Shown one piece after another: positions 8,998 to 18,100 of a DNA stretch of 64,000 nucleotides; position 1 is the first letter of the stretch; every line of letters begins with the position of its first letter. The position numbers were made by a program, and so were the translations under genes. Source of the stretch: an uncultured Eubacteriales bacterium (GTDB taxonomy: Bacteria; Bacillota; Clostridia; Saccharofermentanales; Saccharofermentanaceae); contig OMWK01000002.1 in assembly GCA_900314745.1 (NCBI GenBank), positions 1 through 64,000 of the forward strand, read 5' to 3'. A model generated the notes under the pieces. That model made no database searches. It worked only from the letters and a program-made list of their open reading frames with translations, and was not told the origin of the DNA.

Positions 8998-10025
8998 TAT
9001 ATAAAATACGACTGCATAAATCGCATTATCGTATCTATGTACTCGTCTTTACCCATTCTGAAGGACTCCAGATAACCGGCACCAGGAATCATCCTCGACA
9101 CAGTGAGACTGGAATTAAGGCGGTTACGCTCCTCCACAATCTGTGTTATCTTATCAGCTCCGATGAAGGTATCATGTCCTCCGTAGATTATGCAAACCGG
9201 CATCTGAAGACGCGATATCTCGGCGACAAGATTTACCGAGTTTGATTCGCCGGCGGAGATCCTTATGGCATAAGGAACGAAACTCTTGGTTATGCTTCCG
9301 AGGAACTCAGTCTGCTCAACCGAAGCCGTTATATAATCATCGGAATTCTTAGCAGGTGAATCAAATATCATTCCAATTACATAGGATCTGTCGAATCCAA
9401 GCTTAAGAATATCCTCGGGATAGTCATTCAATTCTGATTCCGTAAGTCCTGATTCAGGAAGCTTATCATAGGCAAGCATTGTTGATGTACATCCTGTTCC
9501 GATACCATACAGAACAACATTGGTCGTTACTGAGATAGACCTTACCTGTGCTATCGCGCCTATAACATCCTGCCATTCAAGATATCCGTAGTTGCAGACA
9601 TCGCCTTCTGATTCACCGCTGTTTCTCTGATCGAACAGAAATACGTTGTAATTATTGTCGAGAAGATTCTCTACGAGGTCTACCATGTTTACACCAAAAG
9701 GCAGACGGTTGGATCCCGCATTATGTACGACAATTACCGTGGTTATCGGATTATCACATTTAAAGAACCATCCCGAGAGATTAGTCTGTCCGTCAAAAGA
9801 CTCAAACGAACAGGTCGAATACGAAGGAAGAATGTTCGAAGGGACATTTGATACCGAGGTTTTCTCAATGCTCATTAGGTGGTTTGAAGATGAGATCGTA
9901 AGTACAACAAAGAAAATAAGAACTGCAGCAAGAATGCTTAATATGAGCGCGGATCTAACGATGAATCCTGAACCGCCCCTCCTCTTTCTTCTGTCGTCTG
10001 CTACCTGTTGAAATCCAGAGGTCAT
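8997..10025 (-). CDS. Membrane-anchored alpha/beta-hydrolase fold protein, catalytic residues lost
   Basis: 342 residues. A single membrane helix (about residues 22-44) follows a basic N terminus (DRRKRRGG), leaving an outward-facing alpha/beta-hydrolase domain. The fold is recognisable from VVHNAGSNR (oxyanion strand), FDQRNSGESEG and IIYGGHDTFIGADKI. However, the nucleophile elbow, normally GxSxG, reads GIGTG (residues 174-178), so the serine position is Gly, and the histidine position, normally GAGH, reads GAGYLES (Tyr318). The acidic residue D285 is kept. It may therefore be a non-catalytic, binding-type member. It lies between the CorA-like gene (five bases) and tsaD (one-base overlap). 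The function is unknown. Confidence 0.8.
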   Translation of the reverse strand: MTSGFQQVADDRRKRRGGSGFIVRSALILSILAAVLIFFVVLTISSSNHLMSIEKTSVSNVPSNILPSYSTCSFESFDGQTNLSGWFFKCDNPITTVIVVHNAGSNRLPFGVNMVDLVENLLDNNYNVFLFDQRNSGESEGDVCNYGYLEWQDVIGAIAQVRSISVTTNVVLYGIGTGCTSTMLAYDKLPESGLTESELNDYPEDILKLGFDRSYVIGMIFDSPAKNSDDYITASVEQTEFLGSITKSFVPYAIRISAGESNSVNLVAEISRLQMPVCIIYGGHDTFIGADKITQIVEERNRLNSSLTVSRMIPGAGYLESFRMGKDEYIDTIMRFMQSYFI

Positions 10026-10030
10026 ATCCT

Positions 10031-11008
10031 TTACAAAATACTCTTCTTCTTAAGAATATAAGCCGTCAAAACTACGCTCAAAATACAGGAAGTCAGAATC
10101 GAGATAAATGGCATCGGCTGGGAAATGAATTCCTCATCCCACGGCATCGGAAAATTCTGACCGAAGAAACATCCGATAAGATCAGGTATCGTCAGAACGA
10201 TGGTTGCGGCAGCAAGCACCTTCATTATGTCGTTCATGTTGTTAGAAATGATCGAAGCATAAGCATCGGTTGTAGTGCTTACGATGTTCGCATATACGTC
10301 TGACATCTCATGAGCCTGCTTATACTCGATTACAACATCTTCAAGAAGATCCTCATCTTCCTCATAAAGCTTGATGGTACGTCCCCTCATAAGCTTCTCA
10401 AGAACTGCCTCATTGGACTTCAATGATGACGAGAAGTATACTAGTGACTTACTAAGCTCAAGACGCTTATATAGTTCCTTGTTGGATACGGCCTTCTCAA
10501 GCTCATTCTCTGAGACCTCGAGGGTCTTATCGATAAAGCGCAAAAGTCTCAAGTACTCTCTTGCAACGGCATAGAGTATCTGAATCGTAAAGCGCGTTCT
10601 GTAAGGTATATAGAGATCCCTGATTCTGTTCTCAATGAAATGATCGAGTATCGAAGTCTGCTTCAGTGAAACCGTAATGATATTCTTATTCGTAAGAACA
10701 ATACCGAGAGGCGTCGTCTCGTAAATAACGCTCTCATTCTCCCTGATCGTATAAGGAATGTCGACGATGACAAGAACCGTGCCTGTATCATCATCGTAGT
10801 CGATACGAGGTCTCTCCTCTTCGTCCAAAGGATATCTTAAGAATTCCTGCGGAACATTAAGCTCTGTCTCGATACGGGATATCTCAGCTTCAGTCGGTGA
10901 ATACAGATTTACCCAGCAGTCATCAGTAATTACATCTGTCTCAGTGGTCCTGTATATAAATCGGGAGGCTGTCTTGCTTACTTCTCTTGATGTGTAAATA
11001 TCGAGCAT
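10031..11008 (-). CDS. CorA-family divalent cation transporter
   Basis: 325 residues with the CorA layout: a long cytoplasmic N-terminal part, a long helix rich in Glu/Leu/Lys (about residues 150-240), and two C-terminal membrane helices ending in the basic tail KKKSIL. Family members carry Mg2+, Co2+ or Zn2+. The selectivity signature after the first membrane helix, normally GMN, reads GQN here (residues 283-285, in FFGQNFPMPW), so substrate should not be assumed to be magnesium. The start ATG 11008 has a GGGAGG ribosome site, and a TATAAT box lies at 11050-11055. It is the first gene of the operon that continues through tsaD, smpB and vanZ. Confidence 0.88.
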   Translation of the reverse strand: MLDIYTSREVSKTASRFIYRTTETDVITDDCWVNLYSPTEAEISRIETELNVPQEFLRYPLDEEERPRIDYDDDTGTVLVIVDIPYTIRENESVIYETTPLGIVLTNKNIITVSLKQTSILDHFIENRIRDLYIPYRTRFTIQILYAVAREYLRLLRFIDKTLEVSENELEKAVSNKELYKRLELSKSLVYFSSSLKSNEAVLEKLMRGRTIKLYEEDEDLLEDVVIEYKQAHEMSDVYANIVSTTTDAYASIISNNMNDIMKVLAAATIVLTIPDLIGCFFGQNFPMPWDEEFISQPMPFISILTSCILSVVLTAYILKKKSIL

Positions 11009-11049
11009 AGTAAACCTCCCTTCATCGAAGTGAATCAGGTTATTTTATC

Positions 11050-11055
11050 ATTATA
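11050..11055 (-). promoter_or_regulatory. Probable -10 box for the CorA-tsaD-smpB operon
   Basis: The minus strand reads TATAAT here, with transcription expected to start around 11043 and a leader of about 35 bases carrying GGGAGG before ATG 11008. No convincing -35 box is seen at the usual distance. Confidence 0.55.
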
Positions 11056-11074
11056 ATATGCTGAATTCTACCCC

Positions 11075-11578
11075 TCAGGAGATACCGGAAGAACCGAACC
11101 CGCCGCCTCTGTCTTCGCCGATGTCCCTGACACTATCGACAAACTCAATGTCGGCGTATTCAACCTTGTTTATTACCATCTGAGCAATACGGTCGCCCTT
11201 CTTAATTAGGTACGTTCCATGCTTGCAGCCCTTGTCATTCAAAGTGAAAGGAGCTTCCTCGGAGGCATCCTCGCGCTGTGAGGCGTTATAGATGATTACG
11301 TTGACTTCATCACGGTAACCGCAGTCTATGGTACCGGGAGTATTGGGAACTCTTAATAAAGTCTTCAGGGATATGCCGCTTCTCGGTCTGATCTGCACCT
11401 CATATCCGTAAGGGATAGCCATCTTAAGACCTGTCGGAACCAGCACGCTGCATCCGGGCTTAACAAGAACATCCTCGCAGGAGTAAAGGTCCATGCCTGC
11501 ATCTCCGTCGTTTGCGTACTTGGGTGTTACCGCATTATCCCTGCACTTCTCGATAGGAAGCTTAATTCTCTCGCTCAT
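11075..11578 (-). CDS. dut: dUTP diphosphatase
   Basis: 167 residues. A trimeric dUTPase that hydrolyses dUTP to dUMP and pyrophosphate. Motifs in order: DAGMDLYS (motif 1), RPRSGISLK (motif 2), NTPGTIDCGYRDEV (motif 3 with the catalytic Asp), KKGDRIAQMVI (motif 4) and the Gly-rich C-terminal RGGGFGSSG (motif 5). It is slightly longer than the usual 145-150 residues because of an insertion around NASQREDASEEAP. It begins one base after the U32 peptidase stop and is the last gene of the purL-rsmA-zapA-U32-dut run. Confidence 0.96.
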   Translation of the reverse strand: MSERIKLPIEKCRDNAVTPKYANDGDAGMDLYSCEDVLVKPGCSVLVPTGLKMAIPYGYEVQIRPRSGISLKTLLRVPNTPGTIDCGYRDEVNVIIYNASQREDASEEAPFTLNDKGCKHGTYLIKKGDRIAQMVINKVEYADIEFVDSVRDIGEDRGGGFGSSGIS

Positions 11579-11579
11579 C

Positions 11580-13814
11580 TCATACCTCCGTATAACATTT
11601 GATCACGTTGTATCCCATCATGGCGGCTTCGCTGCATGCGCCGTCATCGAAAATAAACTTAGCGGGACCGTAAATTGTACTCGAACAATCCATAGGATGC
11701 GTTATGACCTTAACATCAGGTCCTTCCTCCTGCTTCATGACAAAGGCTCCTCTTCCCTTGCATGCGCTGCACGAAGATGCATTTCTTCCCACGGGACAGA
11801 AATCAGACTGCATCCAAGGTACAAGTCCTCCGCAGTGAAGGTAGACGGATCCCGCGGCACCTGCCTTTCGAAGCATATTAAGAGCATCAGAAGGAGACTT
11901 CTCATAAGACATGAAGACCTCTCCCCTCTGCTTAAGAACATATTTCAATGATTCCGTGTTATATACATTCGTGTCAGCCGTAGGAGCGAACCTTATATCC
12001 TTAATCGAGTCAAACCTGGAACCCGAATCATCGTGACAAAAATCAGGCTTTACAAGCATCATCTCACGGCCGGTATCAGCTATCAGCGAATCGATTATCT
12101 TTCTTTTGTTCTCGACAAGGTAATCGTAGACGGAAAATGCATATATGTCGGCATCGGCAAAATCAGTGTCAGATGAGACCGAAGGATAAAACCGAAGAAC
12201 CTTCACGGAACCCTCTTCAGAAGAAATTCCAGAAGCTGTGTCACCGATGAAGAACTCCTCAACCGCGATGTGTCCAGATTCATTAAGGATCTCTGATGAG
12301 AGCATCTCAAGAACACCGCGTCTTAATTCGTTTATGTCCTTAACCGAACAATGCGCATTGTCAGCACCTGACAGATAGACGCTGTCGACGGTAAACGCCG
12401 TGCTTCCGGTCTTACAAAGCTGCTCCTCAATCCTCGATTCAGGCAACACACTTCTGCCTTCACTTAATTCGTAACTTAACTCGTCTTCTGCACAGACATC
12501 CTGCCAGGGTCCTTCAGTTACCCTCGCGAAGGCCTTGATCAATCCGTCGGAAGAAGCATCAAAAGTAAGTTCGATATGTGTCTTGCCGTAAGTCGCGCTT
12601 CCCTCACTGAAATCGTGATTCATAAGATATACGCCGACATCGTCAGGAAGCTCCTTAATTGCTGAAGGATGCAGACCCTTTACTACATAATTGCCCTTAA
12701 ACTGCGATACCTTGCCAACGGGGAAAGACTTCAATTCGCCCTTCTTATCCCTTAACGACAGATAATCGCCTCTGGAAGGCTCCACAGCACTCTTGGAAGG
12801 TCTGATGGTAATCGTACCCTCCTTACAGTCGCGAAGCGTAATCTTGCCTATTCTGAGGCCGAATTTGCCGACATAGTCACCAGAGAGAAGTTCCGGGTCC
12901 TTTCTGCCTGTCAGATACTGAGTCGTGAAGCTTCCGCCGCGGTTGAAATTGACGAGAAGTTCCTTCTCGCACTCATCCATTAACTCATCTGTCAAAGAGC
13001 CCTCATAATAAGCATCGATAACCTTGCGGTACGCCCTTACTGCAGTCTCGACATAGTCCTTGTCCCTCATTCTTCCCTCGATCTTAAGGGAAGCGACGCC
13101 GGCATCGATGAGATCCGGCACAAGACGCAGGGCACTTCTGTCCTTGGGTGAAATCAGATGACCGGAAGTTAAGATCTTGCCGTTATTCGACAGCTCATAA
13201 TTCTGTCTGCAGGGCTGGGCACAAAGTCCCCTGTTTCCGGATCTTGTGCCGCTCTTATTCATTGATGAGAACAGGCACAATCCCGATGTGCATATGCATA
13301 CTGCACCGTGAACGAACACCTCAGTCTCCATATTAATCCTGGAAGCTTCTCGTACCCTGTCTGATATTTCCTTAAGGGATAATTCTCTCGGCAATACGAC
13401 ACGTGTAAAGCCTATTCCCCTAAGCGAACGAAGCTTGTCTTTGTTATATACATTCATCTGTGTTGAAGCATGAAGAGGTATCATCGGGTACTTCTCGTGA
13501 ATCCTTAAAGCAAGTCCCGTATCCTGAACGAGTATGGCATCAACACCGTTGTTATATGCTTCTCTTGCAACCTCGACGGCTTCATCGAGCTCATTATCAT
13601 CAACAAGCGTATTAAGGGTCAGATGAACAAATACGGACCTCTCGTGAGCATAAGCACAGCACTCCGACAGATCATCCATCGTGAGGTTTGCCGCATTCAT
13701 ACGCGCGTTATAAAGATCTATGCCGCAGTAAATGGCGTCAGCACCGGCGTCTACGGCTTTCTTGAATATTTCCCTGTTGCCGGCCGGAGCCAGCAACTCA
13801 ATTCTCTTTCTCAT
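11580..13814 (-). CDS. U32 family peptidase / RNA hydroxylation-type protein
   Basis: 744 residues, the long form of peptidase family U32. Members were called collagenases, but the characterised RlhA and TrhP proteins are involved in hydroxylating 23S rRNA or tRNA. Visible: LLAPAGNREIFKKAVDAGADAIYCG at the start (given as LLAPAGNREIFKKAVDAG), then ASTQMNVYN, the Cys-rich GLCLFSS...GNRGLCAQPCR region (about residues 178-205), and KIEGRMRDKDYV. The C-terminal part has another Cys group (DFCPVGRNASSCSACKGRG) consistent with an iron-sulfur site. It overlaps zapA by 17 bases. The zapA-U32 pairing is common in Firmicutes. Which RNA it acts on, if any, is not shown. Confidence 0.88.
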   Translation of the reverse strand: MRKRIELLAPAGNREIFKKAVDAGADAIYCGIDLYNARMNAANLTMDDLSECCAYAHERSVFVHLTLNTLVDDNELDEAVEVAREAYNNGVDAILVQDTGLALRIHEKYPMIPLHASTQMNVYNKDKLRSLRGIGFTRVVLPRELSLKEISDRVREASRINMETEVFVHGAVCICTSGLCLFSSMNKSGTRSGNRGLCAQPCRQNYELSNNGKILTSGHLISPKDRSALRLVPDLIDAGVASLKIEGRMRDKDYVETAVRAYRKVIDAYYEGSLTDELMDECEKELLVNFNRGGSFTTQYLTGRKDPELLSGDYVGKFGLRIGKITLRDCKEGTITIRPSKSAVEPSRGDYLSLRDKKGELKSFPVGKVSQFKGNYVVKGLHPSAIKELPDDVGVYLMNHDFSEGSATYGKTHIELTFDASSDGLIKAFARVTEGPWQDVCAEDELSYELSEGRSVLPESRIEEQLCKTGSTAFTVDSVYLSGADNAHCSVKDINELRRGVLEMLSSEILNESGHIAVEEFFIGDTASGISSEEGSVKVLRFYPSVSSDTDFADADIYAFSVYDYLVENKRKIIDSLIADTGREMMLVKPDFCHDDSGSRFDSIKDIRFAPTADTNVYNTESLKYVLKQRGEVFMSYEKSPSDALNMLRKAGAAGSVYLHCGGLVPWMQSDFCPVGRNASSCSACKGRGAFVMKQEEGPDVKVITHPMDCSSTIYGPAKFIFDDGACSEAAMMGYNVIKCYTEV

Positions 13815-14346
13815 TTGCTAAAAGCTCCATGGGAGTAGGTTCAGGTCTCTCTTCTTCGAGATTTGCCTTCTGCTGATAATACATGAGTTCAGTCTTCAGA
13901 TTGGAATTCTCATCCTTAAGAGAAAGAATCCTGTCGCATGCATCAATAAGAGCAAGTGCGTTTATCTTGGAATTGGAAAGTCCGGGATTATTCTCCTTGG
14001 TATTGCTGAGTATGTCGTTAGTAAGAGCAGCGATCTTCCTTATACGGGCTTCACTGATGTTCTCGGTGCATCCGAGAAGGTACATATTGCCGTTAATCTC
14101 AACTGAGACTCTCTTGGATTCGCACTTCTCTTCCTTCTGTGATCTTCTAAGGCTCTCGCGCCTGGCGATCTTCTCATCAAGTGTAGGCTTAGGCTGTTCC
14201 TTGGTAACTTCCTTGCTCATTCCCTTATATCTTTGCTCATAATTCGCCATAAGCGGAAGATCTTCGGCAGAAACCTTAGCTGAAGACTTCTTCTTCATCG
14301 ATTTATCTGAATATTTACTCATGATACTCTGGGATGATTTCTTCAT
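13798..14346 (-). CDS. zapA: Cell division protein ZapA-like
   Basis: 182 residues. The central part (about residues 75-160) matches ZapA, which binds FtsZ and bundles protofilaments at mid-cell: the beta strands KRVSVEINGNMYLLGCTE, the helix ISEARIRKIAALTND and a C-terminal coiled coil (DACDRILSLKDENSNLK). Unlike short ZapA proteins (about 90 residues) it has an extra N-terminal, basic and Ser/Lys-rich extension. A GTG lies six bases upstream, but ATG 14346 has GAGG seven bases before it and is preferred. It ends inside the start of the U32 gene (17-base overlap) and follows rsmA closely. Confidence 0.82.
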   Translation of the reverse strand: MKKSSQSIMSKYSDKSMKKKSSAKVSAEDLPLMANYEQRYKGMSKEVTKEQPKPTLDEKIARRESLRRSQKEEKCESKRVSVEINGNMYLLGCTENISEARIRKIAALTNDILSNTKENNPGLSNSKINALALIDACDRILSLKDENSNLKTELMYYQQKANLEEERPEPTPMELLANEKEN

Positions 14347-14357
14347 TTGCACACCTC

Positions 14358-15146
14358 TTAAGCCTGATCCTTAACTATTATAGCATTATAAAGTTCAAGA
14401 AACTTCTCAGGCGTTATCTGCTCCGCCCTGATGTCTTCCGGCAGGCCTAGATCACTAAGTTTCCCGCTTAATTCCTTCACGTTGTTGATGAGTTTCTTCC
14501 TTCTCATGGAAAACGCCCTGTTAAGAAACCTTACAAGCCCTTCCGACAGCTCGTTCCCGCCTCTTGTAAGGCTTATCACGCAGGATGTCGTATTCGGCGA
14601 AGGGATGAAGCAGTTTCTCGGCACCGTAAACTCCTTTACCATCCTGCCGTAAAGCGAACACAGGATTGAGAGCGGCCCGTACTGCTTGGTTCCGACCTCG
14701 GCGAAGAGCCTTTGCAGTGCATCCTCTTCCACCATGAACACCATCTTCCTCGCATTAACGCACTCAGCGAAAAGCTTCTTCATGATATCCGTCATAACAT
14801 AATAAGGCAGGTTGCTGACGACAACATCGATATTGGAAGCATCATACGAATTAAGCTTAAGAAAATCGGAAGATATGACGTTTGCCTTAAGCTTTAATTC
14901 TTCCTCAAGAAACGATACGAGCCTCTTATCGATCTCAACCACCGTAAGTGAATCGGATGCTTCGGACAAAGGAACCGACAGGCTCCCGAGCCCCGGACCT
15001 ATCTCAAGAACTCTGTCACAGCTTCCGATCTCACAAAGATCAACGATGTTATTTATGATTTCTTCATCACACAAAAAGTTTTGCCCGAACTTTAATTCGG
15101 GCATAAAACCTTTCTGCTTAATTAGAGCGAGCCTGTCTTCGATCAT
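14358..15146 (-). CDS. rsmA: 16S rRNA A1518/A1519 dimethyltransferase
   Basis: 262 residues. RsmA (KsgA) uses SAM to dimethylate two adjacent adenines in helix 45 of 16S rRNA, a late step in small-subunit assembly. The order LKFGQNFLCDEEIINNIV, LEIGPGLGSLSVPL (SAM motif I), VVEID, and the catalytic NLPYYV (motif IV) is diagnostic. The C-terminal helical domain with FSMRRKKLINNVK is present. It starts two bases after the purL stop. The upstream position of purL and the downstream zapA are not functionally linked to it, so this is probably an operon of convenience. Confidence 0.96.
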   Translation of the reverse strand: MIEDRLALIKQKGFMPELKFGQNFLCDEEIINNIVDLCEIGSCDRVLEIGPGLGSLSVPLSEASDSLTVVEIDKRLVSFLEEELKLKANVISSDFLKLNSYDASNIDVVVSNLPYYVMTDIMKKLFAECVNARKMVFMVEEDALQRLFAEVGTKQYGPLSILCSLYGRMVKEFTVPRNCFIPSPNTTSCVISLTRGGNELSEGLVRFLNRAFSMRRKKLINNVKELSGKLSDLGLPEDIRAEQITPEKFLELYNAIIVKDQA

Positions 15147-15148
15147 TA

Positions 15149-18100
15149 TCAGAGGAAGTAACTTACGCCTGACTCGAAGATCTTCTGATCCTTAACACCC
15201 GGGATATTGAGTGTAAGGTCTGTATCATAACGCTCTGAGTGTCCCATCTTACCGAAGACTCTTCCGTCAGGTGACAGAATACCCTCAATGGCGGAATCAG
15301 AACCGTTAGGATTGTAATCTGTTGAGATAGAAGGATTGAAGTCCTCATCAACGTAGCATGTAGCGATCTGACCCTGTGAAGCGAGCTTCCTGATCATGTC
15401 ATCGGAAGCTACGAATCTTCCCTCACCGTGTGATACGGGGATTGAGAATACTTCGCCCGGATTAACCTTCGTAAGCCAGGGGCTGTTGTTGGACATGATC
15501 TTTGTCTTTACATAAACGCTCTGGTGACGTCCTATGTTGTTGAATGTAAGTGTAGGATCCTCATCAGAGAGCTCCTTGATATCGCCGTAAGGAACGAGAC
15601 CGAGTTTGATCAAAGCCTGGAAACCGTTGCAGATACCGAGCATTAGACCGTCTCTGTTGAACAGGAGATCTCTTACGGCCTCGGTTACGTACTGGTTCCT
15701 GAATGCAGCCGCAAGGAACTTAGCAGAACCTTCAGGCTCGTCACCTGCTGAGAATCCGCCCGGGAGCATGATGATGTTGCTCTCATTGATCTTGGAAGCA
15801 AGAGTCTTCAGTGAATCCGTAATTGCTTCGGATGTTCTGTTCCTGATAACGAATACTTCAGGAGCAGCGCCCGCCTTCTCGAATGCTCTGGCTGTATCAT
15901 ATTCACAGTTTGTTCCAGGGAATACGGGAATGATGACCTTGGGCTTAGCACCCTTAAGAACACCGGGAGCTGCCTTGAATGTCTTATCCGTCTTGTAAGG
16001 CTCAACCTTAATGTTCATCGTTGCTTCTGCTGCGAATGTCGGGAAGATCTTCTCGAGCTTGCCGGCATAACTTAATGCGGCAGCACCGCCAAGAGCCTGC
16101 TGATCCTTATATCCGAATACAGGTCTGTTAGTTGTCTCACCGAGATACTTTCCGCCTGTCATCTTGATCTTGTCGATGGCATTTGCATCATTGGGAACTG
16201 CAACGATAACTGCACCGAATGTCCTTGAGAAGAGCTCTTCCTCAGTAAGATCCTTATCGAAAACAAAACCAAGTCCGTTACCGAAGCACATCTGAGCTAC
16301 TCTTGCAGCTACACCGGCGCCCCTTACTACAGCTGCGTTTATAAGTTCCTTACGAGACTGAAGCTCCTTCAATGCCTTGAAGACACGGAGAACATGATCC
16401 TTCTTGTAATAGCCGAGACCGTTTCTTGCAGCCTTGATAAGATAGAGCTTCTGGCCTGCATTCTTAACTGTAGCCGTAACGATTTTATCGGTAGTAGTCA
16501 TACCTACTGCAAATGATACGAGCGTCGGAGGTACATGGATATCATTGAACGTACCGCTCATCGAATCCTTACCGCCAATGGAAGCCGTACCGAAGTCAAG
16601 CTGTGCCTGATATGCACCGAGCAGCGCCTGGAAAGGCTTGCCCCATGTGGAAGGCTCACCCATTCTCTCGAAGTATTCCTGGAAAGTAAGACGTGCCTTG
16701 GAAGGATCAACACCCATACATGCGATCTTAAGGAGTGATTCAACTACTGCATGATAGGAACCAGCATAAGGATTCCACTCAGTAAAGTAAGGATCAAAAC
16801 CGTAAGTCATAACAGAGCAGTCATGTGTCGTACCGTGACCTACGGGAATCTTGGCAGCCATACCTTCCTCGGGTGATGTCTGATAAGCGCCGCCGTAAGG
16901 CATTACAACCGTTGCAGCACCGATAGTTGAGTCGAATCTCTGTGTAAGACCGAGTCTTGAGCATCCGTCGAGTGATGAGAGCGCACCGTTCAATGACTTA
17001 TTGAAGTCGCCCTTAACATAAGAAGGAAGCGGTGTATCAATATAAGCGTCAGCAAGCGAAGGAGCAGTAACTTCAACCTTTGTAAACTGCTTTGCACCGT
17101 TGGTGTCGATAAACTCTCTTGCGATATTAACTATGACATTGCCGTTCCAGGTCATCTTCATGACGGGCTCTTCGGTAACCTTTGCAACAACAGTTGCTTC
17201 AAGGTTCTCGATGTCGGCATACTTCATGAACTTATCAAGATCTTCGGGATGAACGACTACAGCCATTCTCTCCTGGGACTCAGAGATTGCGATCTCAGTA
17301 CCGTCAAGACCGTCATACTTCTTCGGAACCTTATCAAGATCGATCTCGAGACCAGAAGCGAGCTCACCGATAGCTACGGATACACCGCCTGCACCAAAGT
17401 CATTACATCTGATGATGAGCTTTGTAACCTCAGGATTTCTGAACAGTCTCTGAAGCTTTCTCTCTGTCGGAGGATTACCCTTCTGAACCTCAGAACCGCA
17501 TGTAACTACGGAAGCCGTATTGTGAGCCTTGGATGAACCTGTGGCACCGCCGATACCGTCTCTTCCTGTTCTTCCGCCGAGAAGCACGATGATGTCTCCC
17601 GGCTGAGGTCTCTCTCTTACGATATTAGAAGCGGGAGCAGCACCTACAACGGCACCGATCTCCATTCTCTTTGCAACGTAACCCGGATGATAGATCTCAT
17701 CAACCTGACCTGTTGCAAGACCGATCTGGTTGCCGTATGAGCTGTAGCCTGCAGCTGCGGTTCTTACGATCTTCTTCTGTGAGAGCTTACCCTCGAGCGT
17801 CATAGAAACAGGAACAGTCGGGTCTCCGGCACCTGTTACACGCATTGCCTGGTATACATAGGATCTTCCTGAGAGCGGGTCTCTTATAGCTCCGCCAAGA
17901 CATGTTGCAGCACCGCCGAAAGGCTCAATCTCCGTAGGATGGTTATGAGTCTCATTCTTGAACATGAAGATGTAATCCTGATCCTCACCGTCAACCTTGA
18001 TCCTTATCTTGATGGAGCATGCGTTGATCTCTTCGGACTCGTCGAGATCATCGAGCTTGCCGTCCTTCTTGAGCTTCCTTGCTGCCATTGTGGCAATGTC

